64,000 nucleotides of DNA, taken from contig JAHQRK010000004.1 in NCBI GenBank assembly GCA_019828595.1, forward strand, positions 1,054,001 through 1,118,000, read 5' to 3'. This stretch comes from Aphanomyces cochlioides (taxonomy: Eukaryota > Oomycota > Saprolegniomycetes > Saprolegniales > Verrucalvaceae). The notes below the pieces were generated by a model that was given only the letters and a program-made list of their open reading frames with translations, did no database searches and was not told the DNA's origin. Shown here one piece after another: positions 10,265 to 19,885 of the stretch; positions within the stretch are counted from its first letter, which is position 1, and the number at the start of each line of letters is the position of its first letter. A program made the translations under genes and the position numbers.

Positions 10265-11182
10265 ATGGGAGCAGGAAAATGTATATATTTGTCGTGGAAT
10301 GTGATTGGTAGAGTGGAGTACCTTTTTATCCACATTAAGATTCTCTCCAACATGCACAAGTCCATGTCGTCGCCGACGTTGGCGGCTATGAAGAGCCAAG
10401 CTCCGTCACACGAACGGAAGAAATCGAATCGATTCATTGTCATTGATGCTCCAGATGATCCTGAATTGTTGTCGAGCCCGAGTAATGCGACAGACGACGT
10501 GCTGAATGGTGTTTCTGGAAGCGCGTCGACAACCCTAGATGAATCACAACGCAAGCGGATACGCCAAGGAAAGACAGAGCAAAAGGGACGCTTCACAATC
10601 ATTGACTTGGTTCCAACATCTCCAGTGTCGGAAGAAGTAGACTCAGAGTCTCCCTTACGAAGTGATGACGTACCAAAAGCGTCATCCTTTGTCGCGTCTA
10701 GTACACATGAAGGATCCAAAGCATCTTTGAAGAGTCCTTGTGATCGAAATGGCGGTGGCACGGTAGAGGCTACCAAGCCGCCTCTGCTTCCAGACTCAAC
10801 CCGATTCCAGAACTTTATCAAAAACCAAGAACTCATGAAGAGTGAGTTTGACGCGTCACATGGCCAAGGTAACTCGCATCCAAAGAGTACCGCAACAGGG
10901 GCTTATACCAACCCTGTGTTGGCTGTAGGAGTAAAAGCTCCAAATGACGCAAGTAATCAACACGAGCGAAACTCAATGATGCCGACGATTGATCCAAGAT
11001 TGACTGGAAATTATATTCAAGAATTAACTCAAGAAATGGGTACCAACATGCGCATTTTGGAAAAGCTGAATGTGAGGAATTCAGCACTTGTCAGCGAGTT
11101 TGATTCCCTTGCCAAAAGACTCCGAGCGCATATTAGCCAACGAGATATCAAAGTAGATGGCCTCGGGCATCGTATAACATGA
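10265..11182 (+). CDS. Unrecognised protein with two RFxV/I-type motifs
   Basis: I do not recognise this family. The frame runs from ATG 10265 to TGA 11180-11182; the likelier initiator may be the ATG near 10351 (MHKSMSSP), after which the sequence becomes protein-like. It is hydrophilic and Ser/Pro/Asp-rich, mostly disordered, with two related motifs about 60 residues apart, NRFIVID and GRFTIIDL, each followed by acidic or Ser-Pro residues. The last ~60 residues (from IDPRLTGNY to LRAHISQRD) look helical. RFxV/I is the docking motif for CCT domains of OSR1/SPAK-type kinases, but a motif this short can arise by chance. The 3' end could instead use a 35-bp intron starting near 11174. Confidence 0.45.
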   Translation: MGAGKCIYLSWNVIGRVEYLFIHIKILSNMHKSMSSPTLAAMKSQAPSHERKKSNRFIVIDAPDDPELLSSPSNATDDVLNGVSGSASTTLDESQRKRIRQGKTEQKGRFTIIDLVPTSPVSEEVDSESPLRSDDVPKASSFVASSTHEGSKASLKSPCDRNGGGTVEATKPPLLPDSTRFQNFIKNQELMKSEFDASHGQGNSHPKSTATGAYTNPVLAVGVKAPNDASNQHERNSMMPTIDPRLTGNYIQELTQEMGTNMRILEKLNVRNSALVSEFDSLAKRLRAHISQRDIKVDGLGHRIT

Positions 11183-11554
11183 TCTCGTGGGTCTGGTTTT
11201 CGTCAGACGCAGTGCCAACAAGATAGAGTTGTTGCACTGCCTTTGAAATTTTGGATCATGTTCACATTGTTTATTCAGTTTGGCAACGAAGTAAGCAAAA
11301 TGATCAAAATACGTGCGATCCTTTCGTCCAAGTCTTGATTGTGCTTGATTCACTTCCCAAGTCATACGTGATTAGGGGCATTTCTGTTTTCGCCAAGAGC
11401 GATCGCATATCCTAAAGATATTCTCTTAGCGTGATACAGTCGAGATGCAATTGAGATCAATGGTGGTCAGTTACTTGTCGTGTTTTTCAATTTCAACTCT
11501 TGTGCTCATGACAGTTACCACAGCGCTATATTCTTGGAAAGTCTGCAATTTGTC
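11183..11554. other. Gap upstream of the WW-protein gene
   Basis: Open frames here are short and on both strands. The plus frame that feeds the WW gene is open from about 11480, but its first in-frame ATG is at 11555. An upstream exon ending near 11460 is possible. I see nothing else. Confidence 0.3.
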
Positions 11555-12773
11555 ATGGATGGAACTCACGATGATCGGAGAGGGCAGAACCACGTCGTGT
11601 GCCAACTGCACCCAAATGATATCTTGAATATGGCAGCGTATTATCACGTCGACTTGGCGAAAACGCCGTTTTTGTTGCCGATCGTGACTCAGGCAGTACA
11701 AACTCCGCTGCCTCCGAACTGGGTCGAAGGCAAAGATGATGTTTCGAATGGCGCAATATATGTCAACGAAATCACGCAAGAAACGCAAAAGGAGCATCCT
11801 GCCGATTCCTACTTTCTTTCATTGATTCAAGCCACTCGGGACAAGCACTCCACTGACAGCTCCCCAAGTAGCGACAACGCGTGGATGGAATTCTACGAAG
11901 ATGACCTTCCTTATTACTACAATTTTATCACGAATAAGCGTCAAGACACCATCCCGTCCTGTGGATTTATATTCACACCTGGAGAGCATGACACGATGCT
12001 GAAGGATGTTTTCTCCAAAGCCGCCGAGCTGCATCGCCTGCCGAAAATTAACTCGTTCGAGACTTGAGATCGCCATTGATTAAAACCGCCCTAGGTTGGA
12101 AAAGCTTGATATCTTGTGCTTTCACTCGTCGTGGAACGAGACACGCTTGAATGTGCTCGAGAAGCGGCATGCGGATATTTACTTTTCGATTCGAGCCAAA
12201 CATTTTCAGGTTCTTCGCCGCGTCTTCTCTTCTGATTGTGTTTTAGTTTGTCTTGGGCAATTGTGATAACGTATACACCATTTCTCACATCAACGGCCGC
12301 GATGAAAAGCCACTGGAAGCATGGGATTTGTACGTTGGAGCCAAAATCACAATTCTCGGTCGCTCGACATCTCTAATGAAGGTTGTTGCATGAGAATTAT
12401 TACAATGCTGATTCGTTTCAAAGGCTAGCATGCTTACCCTGCAGTGGCTCGACTTTCAGACGAAGAAGCTGATAGCCATTAAGGTTGGTTGCAAAAGTCT
12501 GGTCGCAGGAATGACCATCTTCCAGGAGAAATTGCACAACGAGCTGAAAAAGTATGATCTTCATCACGTTCAGGCGAAATACAAGGGAAAGATTGAAAGT
12601 CCAGAAATAAGACAAAGTCAGGTAGACATTTGCGTCGGAGTGTCCCTTGATATCCATTGTAGAATGGAGTATCGTTGCGGCAGCTCAAGAATGAGATTGA
12701 GCATCTTCGTGAGCGACTTTCGAAGTATCGACCCGACTTAGCGCGCAAGATTGTGTATTCCCTATTTGAGTAA
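11555..12773 (+). CDS. WW-domain protein with CEP164-like N-terminus, 352 aa, five exons
   Basis: Exons are 11555-12054, 12095-12209, 12247-12381, 12424-12621 and 12663-12773, with 37-42-bp introns; total 1,059 bp in frame. Residues ~20-80 (DILNMAAYYHVDL...PLPPNWVEG...AIYVNEITQETQKEHPAD) have the layout of the extended WW module of CEP164: a helix, then PLPPxW, then a YxNxxT...HP strand region. A second WW-like stretch follows (WMEFYEDDLPYYYNFITNK). The middle part (LYVGAKITILGRSTSLMKAS) is conserved-looking but unfamiliar, and the C-terminus is a short coiled coil. CEP164 acts at distal appendages of basal bodies; homology beyond the WW part is not evident, so a general WW adaptor is equally possible. 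An extra 5' exon cannot be ruled out. Confidence 0.7.
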
Positions 12774-12882
12774 CCATAATCAAGACGGCAATCTTCTACT
12801 GAGTGTGGTAACAGCGTTCAACAGGCCTGGCATGAATATAAATGCATTATCCATGATTAACATTGCCAGACGTCATCACACT

Positions 12883-13221
12883 CTAGTCGATCTTAAGCAC
12901 TTCAATTTCAAAGATAAGAACAGAGTCGGGTTGGATACCCCACGTAGGAAATCCTCGAGCGCCGTACGCATAGTCAGGAGAGCACGTGAGTTTCGCGACT
13001 TCGCCCAACGACATGGACAAAACACCTTCGTCCCATCCTCGAATCACTTGACCCAATCCCACTTGAAACGCAAACGGTTGCTGCCCTGGGTCTTTTGTAC
13101 TCCAAAACTTCTTGCTCAAATCGCGGTCTTTGCCGTATCCAGTGCAATGCACGGTCACTTGGGAACCTTTGCTTGGGGTGACACCGTTGCCTTCCTTCAG
13201 AATTTCCTTCGTAACGCCCAT
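12883..13221 (-). CDS. FKBP-type peptidyl-prolyl cis-trans isomerase, 112 aa, single exon
   Basis: It catalyses cis-trans isomerisation of Xaa-Pro bonds and is the size of a single-domain cytosolic FKBP12. Visible hallmarks are the VIRGWDEGV core, DYAYGARGFP and the closing LIFEIEVL strand. The Trp, Ile, Tyr and Phe of the binding pocket are present, but two FKBP12 pocket residues differ: the Tyr of HYTG is Cys (HCTG) and the Asp after KKF is Trp (KKFWSTKDPG). This KKFWST variety is a recognised subgroup in plants and protists, so it is a subclass trait rather than damage. The start is the ATG at 13221, in the MGVTKEIL context; an ATG 15 bases upstream is less likely. It converges on the WW gene with 109 bp between stops. 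Confidence 0.92.
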   Translation of the reverse strand: MGVTKEILKEGNGVTPSKGSQVTVHCTGYGKDRDLSKKFWSTKDPGQQPFAFQVGLGQVIRGWDEGVLSMSLGEVAKLTCSPDYAYGARGFPTWGIQPDSVLIFEIEVLKID

Positions 13222-13602
13222 TGAGATCAAAATCAAAACTATCCAATCCGCCTTGAATCATATCCGGATATTATTGCGTTTATCCGGATGATATGAGGAA
13301 GACGAATCACATGCCGTGACGTTGTCCCGAAACTAGATTCTGGGCTAAACTCGATCGTTATCTACGAAGAATGGGTCGCATGAGACTAAGCTTATGCTTT
13401 TCTATTCATTGAGCTTGCATTCATAAGAGTAAGTTCATTTCCATTTTGTTGAGAACACTGGATTCAAAGTTTACCAGTCATGACAAAACGAACAGAGCTC
13501 GCCTCAAAGCAGTTAAAATACGATTGTCACTTTGTGACTTTGTGCGCTCGCCCATGTTTTGACGACGATATTACCGCTGATATTTTAATAACGTTGCCAT
13601 TA
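13222..13602. promoter_or_regulatory. Intergenic region with paired ATCCGGAT sites upstream of FKBP
   Basis: These 381 bp lie upstream of the FKBP gene and downstream of the kinase gene. Two copies of ATCCGGAT occur 20 bp apart (13262-13269 and 13282-13289), about 40-70 bp upstream of the FKBP start; the first is part of a 10-bp palindrome. They could be a protein-binding pair. No gene was found in the rest. Confidence 0.35.
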
Positions 13603-16600
13603 TCAAAAGACTGTTGCCGCAACCAAAATTGCTTGAAGCAATTGAGACGCAATTTCTTGGATCAAAATTTGATTGTTCTCTTGAGCCAAAGCATGGATCG
13701 TTGGGTATAAATTGTATTCGATCAAAAACTGGACTGGTGACGTGTGGGATTCGAAAATGCATTTCAGCATTTTCAACAGATTCTTTCGAACAAACGGTTT
13801 GGGATAACTCAAACGATAGATAATTTCCATGATGAACAAACCTGATCGACCAAGTACCTACAGTCAATCATGAAATATGCCAGCAGACGACAGGCCATAC
13901 TTGATTCATACGAACTGAACGAGACAAGATTTCCAAGAGGGACTCGAGCAGATTTTCAAATTGATGCTCGGCACTCCGAAAGCACGTAATTATTTGTTGT
14001 ATATGTTGTGGGGCCAACAGTACGTTCTCAATTTTGACCTGGCAAACAAATCAGTTTTCTTTTCGCACTCGCAAGATAGCATACTGTATCGTGAACAAGC
14101 CAGGCGGCCAATGCCTTCATCGCATCAATTTGCCAGAATTTATCGGTTAACAATGTCAAGAAAAATGTTACTCCATCACATGCCCTATTTTAATATGATA
14201 TCTCGCAATTTTATCCTCGATTACCATAAGTGTTCGCGAGCAATAGCTGAAGCGGACGCCAAATCGCACATTATGGGTAGTACAAATTGTTTCAGTGGAC
14301 TTCTCGTAAGTGTGACCGTTTGCAGAAATGGAATAAGACCGGCTTGAGCCGCCTAAAGGTGAAGACAAAGTCACTTCCACGGTTGGTGTAGTTGATTGAG
14401 TTACGTGAGTTTGACGGTTCCGATTGATACGACACAAATAAAACATTGCGTGGAGGACAACATTTTGAATTTCCTAAGAAGTGTTACAACGCAGGAAGTT
14501 GCAACAGGTACCTTTATTTGAGGTGAAGTATCATCATGGAGTACTTGCACTAAAGTTGGAATAGTGCCAGCACGATCCAAACTTTCAAGAGTATTGGGTT
14601 CCATGCTTAAATTTCTTATACACTTCAAAACCTTGACCATTGCAGTAGAGTACATTTCGTGTCGTGCAACTTGATTTCCCGGGTTCAAAGAATACAACAG
14701 CCCTAATTGGGTTGTAAGATACCGTTAAGAGCATTTGTAGCACCTTCTAAAACAGACAATTCACACATATGTTCCTTCACAATGACGTCTCCTTGCGAGA
14801 ATAGCATAAATAAGTCACAAACTTTGTGTAATTCCTCCCAAGAGAATATTGGGTCCGATCCCATGTTGAGTTGTTGGACCACAGATAGCACCATCTTGTT
14901 GAAAACAACAATCAATTTTCTCAATAAGCCGATTTTCACGAAGAGTCGGCATGTGTCGTTTTTGGGAATGGTCTGTATACATTCAAAAGATGAAATAATA
15001 ACAATGGAGCTTACCTGTAATGAGGAAATGCTACAAACACCTCTCAACGCGACCCTCTGCAATTGTAGATCTTGCTCACTCAGAAAGTCAACTAGAACTG
15101 GTAGTCCACCACAAGCAATGAACATTTGAAGTGTCCATGAGCTCGTCGTGCAAGCTTGCTCCACAAACTTTGAAGCCTCAAGGCGAACTTTGAAAGACCA
15201 TTCATCATCGTACGACTGCTTTTTGGCATGGTCATGATGGTCAGTCAAACAGCATTATACCTTTTCCATGTCCGATTGTGGAGCAACTAAGTCGACAATT
15301 ATTGGAATTAATCCCACCAAAGCAAGGTTTTCAAGGAATTTCTTGTTGTTCATGATCAACTAGACAATCGTTAACAAATGCAACGTCTGGCAACGTCAGT
15401 CAAGTACCATATTCACCACTTTCAATATAGCGTACAACATGTGATAGTTCTTGACTTCTAGTGCCTCCATGATATTAGGTATCACCCCCGGTTGGGAAAC
15501 CAATTCTTGCCGAAGGATTGGATTTGATTCACACAGGTCATGCTACATATTTCTCTAGGCATGACCAACAACTGATATATACCATACCAGCTGTTCACAG
15601 GCATCTAATATCACGCGATCTTCCATTCCAGGGTCCAATAAAGACAGCAGTTCCACAACTCGCGCTGTAGCTTTGTAAGTCTTGTCTCGAAGTGAAGTGT
15701 CAAAAACTACAATCAATGTTAATGCTAGGGGAGTTGATGAAAAAGTCTTACAAGGATCGTCAAACAATGAATCAGCCATGACATCCATAGGTTCCTATGG
15801 GATAATTAGTATTGAAACTACACGTCGTGTTTACTTCGTTCAGCGATGAGGAAATTCTTAAGCGTAATATACGGTCATCTCTTGGTAAATTTGACTCGAG
15901 GTCATCAAAAGATTCGTCGCAGTCTTCTTCACTGAATTGTTTTAATGTACTCACTTGATCGTCACGATGGTTTATTGAAACAAGTGGATTTTTCGTATCA
16001 TTCGATTTGTGTTTTGTTTTCATGACATCCGAATTTGGAGTAGGTTCACTTGCCTCATCCTCATTCCAGAAGGGATCACTCTCGTCATCATGACTCAGCT
16101 GGAACGCAGAGTGCACCTTGTTAGGAGGGTTCTGTGTCATTCTAGCACCTCCATTTAGCGTGATGAATTGATTACTTGTTGAAGGTGCTGTTGGGGCCAA
16201 TTGCAACTTCGCCGTCATTATCTGTAGTGGTTTATTTGGCTCTAAATCGTTGTCCCAATTTTCATCATCATCGTCTTCTTTCATCGCTTCCAAGGTTGAT
16301 ACTGGCGAGTCTCTCGTGTATGTATCGTACATTCGAATCGTATTCAAGACGGCGGCTCGATCATCAGTAGATGTTACGTTTTCTTGGACTTCTTGGGTAC
16401 TCTGGAGCACGTTAGAAATCTTCCAGACAAACTTACTTGCTCGACTTTGTTTCGAGGTATATGACAAATCCAAGGATGCTGCAATAATTCTTCAGCAGAT
16501 AGCCGAAGTCTTGGCTCTTTCATGAAGCATTTCATGATGAAGTCATGAAGCGCCTGTTCGCTCAGATAATTTGATTTTTACAAAAAAGCAATGTACTGGT

Positions 16601-17492
16601 GAAATTGTCTCGGGCAAAGGTGGATGATCGTCTTGGACAATTCGAAACAAAGCTGCCATTGGGGCAAGATCGAAGTATGGTGGTTTTTGTGTTAGCAGCT
16701 CAATAATTGTGCATCCGACGCTCCTTGTTCATGTTACTCGACGTCAATGCGTTGGCATTACTTACCATATATCTGATGCAGATGACCAGCCGGCCATTTC
16801 AATAACTTCTGGTGCCACTACGAGACGACACGTAACACCGAATGAGCAAATCAACGAATTACTCCAATAAGGTGAGCCAACTACTGAATTGGACTTTTGA
16901 GCTTCGTTTAACTTTATAGCAACACCGAAGTCGGCAATTTTGACAAGGCCATCCTTCGTTGTCAAAATGTTCGCACCCTTAACGTCGCGATGGAGCACTC
17001 CCTACACAAACTACTTGAAACTTGTCCATGTGATAGGTTATCAACCTGTGCGTGCAGATAGGCAAGGCCACGGAGCACTTGAGTAATGTACATTGCAACC
17101 AATGTTTCTGACAGAGTGCCAAACTTCTTCATAAATTGAGCCAACGAGCCATTTTCCATGTATTCAAGAACAATATACAAGAAGTCGTCTTCTTTGATGG
17201 TATTGTAGTACTTCACGATGTTTTCATGATGCAATTTCTTCAAGAGGTTGATTTCACTTTCGATGGCAGCAAGCTCTTCCTTTGCCATGTCAATCAGAGA
17301 CACCTGTTTGATGGCAACAGACTTTCCATTTCGCAAGTCTAGAGCACTAAAGACGGTCCCAAAGCCCCCTTTACCAATCTCTAATCCTAGTTGATAGTGG
17401 CTTCCAACAATCCTCTCCTTCCGAGACATCTCGCCAGGCGAAAAGTTGGTGAAATCCTTGTCAGAGCAATTTTTGACAGATCTCTGATACAT
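13603..17492 (-). CDS. Cdc7/SepA/MAP3K-epsilon-type protein kinase with armadillo-like C-terminus, 1,052 aa, 18 exons
   Basis: Exons on the minus strand: 17492-17046, 17001-16863, 16817-16766, 16723-16597, 16553-16437, 16401-15835, 15794-15752, 15706-15588, 15542-15408, 15359-15261, 15218-15015, 14972-14744, 14702-14512, 14473-14405, 14352-14225, 14184-14085, 14038-13901 and 13857-13603. Introns are 35-52 bp. The exons sum to 3,159 bp with one stop. The kinase domain spans residues ~33-286: glycine loop GKGGFG (40-45), Lys62 in VAIK, catalytic Asp155 in HRD, Asp173 in DFG and the PYWMAPEV activation-segment end. An acidic linker (~295-490) follows, then ~550 residues of helical armadillo/HEAT-like repeats, including the family motifs [11 protein letters not shown] and [15 protein letters not shown]. 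This is the layout of Schizosaccharomyces Cdc7, Dictyostelium SepA and plant MAP3K-epsilon, which act in septation/cytokinesis signalling. All key catalytic residues are present. A MITE copy ends 3 bases before the start codon. Confidence 0.92.
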
Positions 17493-17495
17493 ATT

Positions 17496-17745
17496 ATTGT
17501 CAATTTCACTCTAATTTGTATTTTTGACCAAAAATCAAATGCATTTCCAAATCGATTTGACCATACTGAAGCCAAGTTCAACCGAATATTGGCCAAATTA
17601 ATTGCATGTGAGTTAGGGTGTATTTTGGTGTGTTTTGCGTGAATTAGTTAAATACTCGATTCTGATTGGCTGCGAGATTCGGAAATCGATTAAAAAAATC
17701 GATACATTTCCAGCCCATCTCACTATTTAGAATGAATCTCACAAT
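17496..17745 (-). mobile_element. MITE-like element, copy 2 (250 bp, inverted relative to copy 1)
   Basis: This is the reverse-complement partner of 7813-8062, with identical length and the same ATTGT/ACAAT ends. Differences are scattered single bases, so the copies are related but not recent. It abuts the kinase start codon (17492-17490) and must therefore contain that gene's proximal promoter or 5' leader unless a further upstream exon exists. Confidence 0.7.
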
Positions 17746-18136
17746 AATACCCTCAAAATATAATATTCATGGACAATAAAATTTGATCAGGGATTCGCGA
17801 GTTTTTGGGAGAGATTCCTTCATAACAAGAGATAACAAGATAAATGTACAGCCACAATACCTGACTTCGTTCAGATTTCAAGTACATTTTGGGCCATGGA
17901 ATAGATACGATCTGTATAAGTATGACGTCCACAGTTTGTCAATAGAAACGTTTAAAATCCAACTAAATCTTATATTTTTTGTTACGTGTCATTTTGTTTT
18001 ACAGAAATGTCCTGAGCTCGGGTCTGGTATATATAACCACGATGATTCGCTAATAAAACACTTAAAACACTCGTTTTATTGGTTGTGTGAAAGATTTCAA
18101 AGTGAAGGGTATCAACGTGAAAGGTTGCCGAGGACG
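17746..18136. other. Non-coding stretch between MITE copy 2 and recombinase remnant
   Basis: AT-rich sequence. An open plus frame continues back to 17783, but its translation is not protein-like before the ATG at 18137. No RNA gene or repeat was recognised. Confidence 0.3.
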
Positions 18137-18853
18137 ATGGACTCAGATGGCTCAACAACTCCTTCAAGAACAAAGCGTGCGAAGAAGACTTCCAGACCAA
18201 AGCCCCCAGGACAGACGAAGCTGACGCTGCATGTTTGTTCTCTGACATGTCAGAGAACAAACATGCAGAAGGTCGACATCAATCATGACCCAAATGTTGT
18301 ATCCAGTAAGGCACAGGACAAGTCAGCTAGTGAGAAGTTCCTTCAATTCTACCGTTCATTCATTGGCATGGTCGTCGCTATGCACGATCCTGTCCTTCAA
18401 AACATCACACGTGAGATTTTTGGTAAGTTCTGCGACTACATCTTGAAGCATGGGGAGATTGGGTGGCAGTCTGCTATGAACTATGTAAGCTCCATTCGTC
18501 GACAGCTTGAAACTTACCATGATGTACAAAATTTTGCAAACGATACAGGAATGCACGCAAAAACTTGACTGGACGCTTTGTTCTTGACTGCATTGAAGGT
18601 TTTTCATACTACAGTGATGTCGATCTTAAATCATAGTTGATGGGACAAAATTAAAAGACCACACCCCACCAATGTCACAAATTGATCTACAGAACATTGG
18701 ATATGCTTTGTGTCTTCAAAACACAGTCAAAGCTACAAAGAATAGGACTCTTTTCAACGCAGAATGGGTCTCCATCGATCGTGGCTCTGATATAGATGCC
18801 CTTACATTTGACGACATACGGTGGGTGGACAGTTTTATTTGGGTGACCTAATG
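18137..18853 (+). pseudogene. Probable Crypton-like tyrosine recombinase remnant
   Basis: The ATG at 18137 opens 143 codons that end at TGA 18566-18568. The basic N-terminus (PSRTKRAKKTSRPKPPG) is followed by a helical region (FLQFYRSFIGMVV... to IGWQSAMNYVSSIRRQLE) shaped like the core-binding domain of tyrosine recombinases. Further on, in another frame (about 18672-18851), a stretch with NRTLFNAEWVSIDRGSDIDALTFDDIRW resembles the region around the first catalytic Arg of such enzymes. Stops and frameshifts separate the two, and no HxxR or Tyr motif is seen, so the element is dead. Crypton-like elements are known in oomycetes; the assignment is tentative. A perfect palindrome lies inside the first ORF. 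Confidence 0.42.
18227..18268. repeat. Perfect 42-bp palindrome
   Basis: Bases 18227-18247 are the exact reverse complement of 18248-18268, with no spacer. It could extrude as a cruciform. It sits within the recombinase remnant and is read through by its ORF, inserting residues without family resemblance. Confidence 0.9.
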
Positions 18854-19248
18854 TTCTGGATTTGCGAGCTAAAACCCGCAATTCATACGGTCTCAGAAGA
18901 TGGAGTTGCTGTATCTTGCACTGGCCTCTGTATGTTCTGCATTGTTGCATGTTTCTCACATACATCTGTTTTCACTGACATGCCGGACCTGATCTGTCCC
19001 CTGGCTCAAACTGGTCTATGGAACCTGTGCCTTTGTCAACCTGATCTATCGAAGCCTCAACCCGGCACATCAATCCATTTAGTCCCACTTCTCTAGCTCC
19101 AACTTCAACGATTAATCCAGGTTTCCATTTCCACTCGTGTGCACAAGTCCCTCCAAGCGGGGCTCAGATCAAAACTATTTTTTTCTGTTGTGGAAGAAAT
19201 CTCACACTCGAACTCACGAAGGCCATAACGAGTTCCATATTTTTTCGC
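18854..19248. other. Degenerate sequence, no gene recognised
   Basis: Short broken frames on both strands only. It may be the rest of the decayed recombinase element, but no motif supports that. Confidence 0.3.
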
Positions 19249-19608
19249 GTGATACAAACGATTGATGCAACTGAAGCCGCACCCAGATTGGTCCCCGAGG
19301 CCACTGAAGAAGCATCCACCGACGACGCGAATGATCGGCCTGCAGCGAGCTCAGACGGCGCCTCTGACCATGTCGCCAATGAGAACCGCGAGTCCGATGG
19401 GTCATTGATACATGCCTTTAGGCGCATGACGCTGCACGCACCACAACCTGCTGCTGTTACAATACCATTGATCCCCGAAATATTAATTCAAGGGCCGTTT
19501 GCTGATCCAAAAAGACAAGCCACGTACAGGGCAAATGAAAGTCAAAACCAACCCCGCGTGTTGATTTCGGACCAAGTTGGTGCTTGGTCGTCCACCACAC
19601 GAGCATGA
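19249..19608 (+). other. Unrecognised ORF running into satellite sequence
   Basis: The open frame encodes an acidic, Ala/Glu/Asp/Ser-rich segment (ATEAAPRLVPEATEEASTDD...) then a Pro-rich part. No family is recognised, and the opening codon may not be a real start. The last ~18 codons (from about 19555) are satellite unit sequence, so any original C-terminus has been replaced. It is possibly part of the decayed mobile element to its left. Confidence 0.3.
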
Positions 19609-19730
19609 CACCTTTCAAACATGCCAGACGTGACGAGTGGGTATCTCGATGGGGTCGAGATGTGCATGTGGCACGTGGGTACCAAACGTGGAGAAAAAGT
19701 AGAGAAAAAGTGGCATCGAGATGCAGTTTG
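19555..19730. repeat. Leftmost, partial 196-bp satellite unit
   Basis: This is one unit of the main array beginning at the GCGTGTTG position and ending at TGCAGTTTG (19722-19730). It carries a variant (GTTGGTGC instead of GTAGGTGC). The rest of the unit resumes at 20936 on the other side of a LINE insertion, so this is the true left edge of the array. Confidence 0.85.
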
Positions 19731-19862
19731 AGGGGTTTAAATGAGTTGTATTAACCTTATTTTTGAGCAAAGGCCCTAATGACTTACTAATTTGCCTCGT
19801 ACTGTATAAATAGAACTTGGAAAACAGAATATGGCAAAGTGGTCATTGAACAGGAGATGAAG

Positions 19863-19885
19863 TGAGTGAGCCGTCAGCTCACTCA
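19863..19885 (-). other. Hairpin at the LINE ORF2 stop codon
   Basis: TGAGTGAGC and GCTCACTCA form a 9-bp stem with a 5-base loop at 19863-19885, overlapping the stop codon on the minus strand. Many LINEs have a 3' stem-loop recognised by their own reverse transcriptase; here the role is inferred from position only. Confidence 0.45.

Noticed and set aside
7813..17745. The two 250-bp inverted copies as terminal repeats of one ~9.9-kb DNA transposon
   Set aside because: The DNA between them holds ordinary host genes (coilin, FKBP, kinase) and no transposase; each copy has its own short terminal repeats, so two independent MITE insertions fit better.
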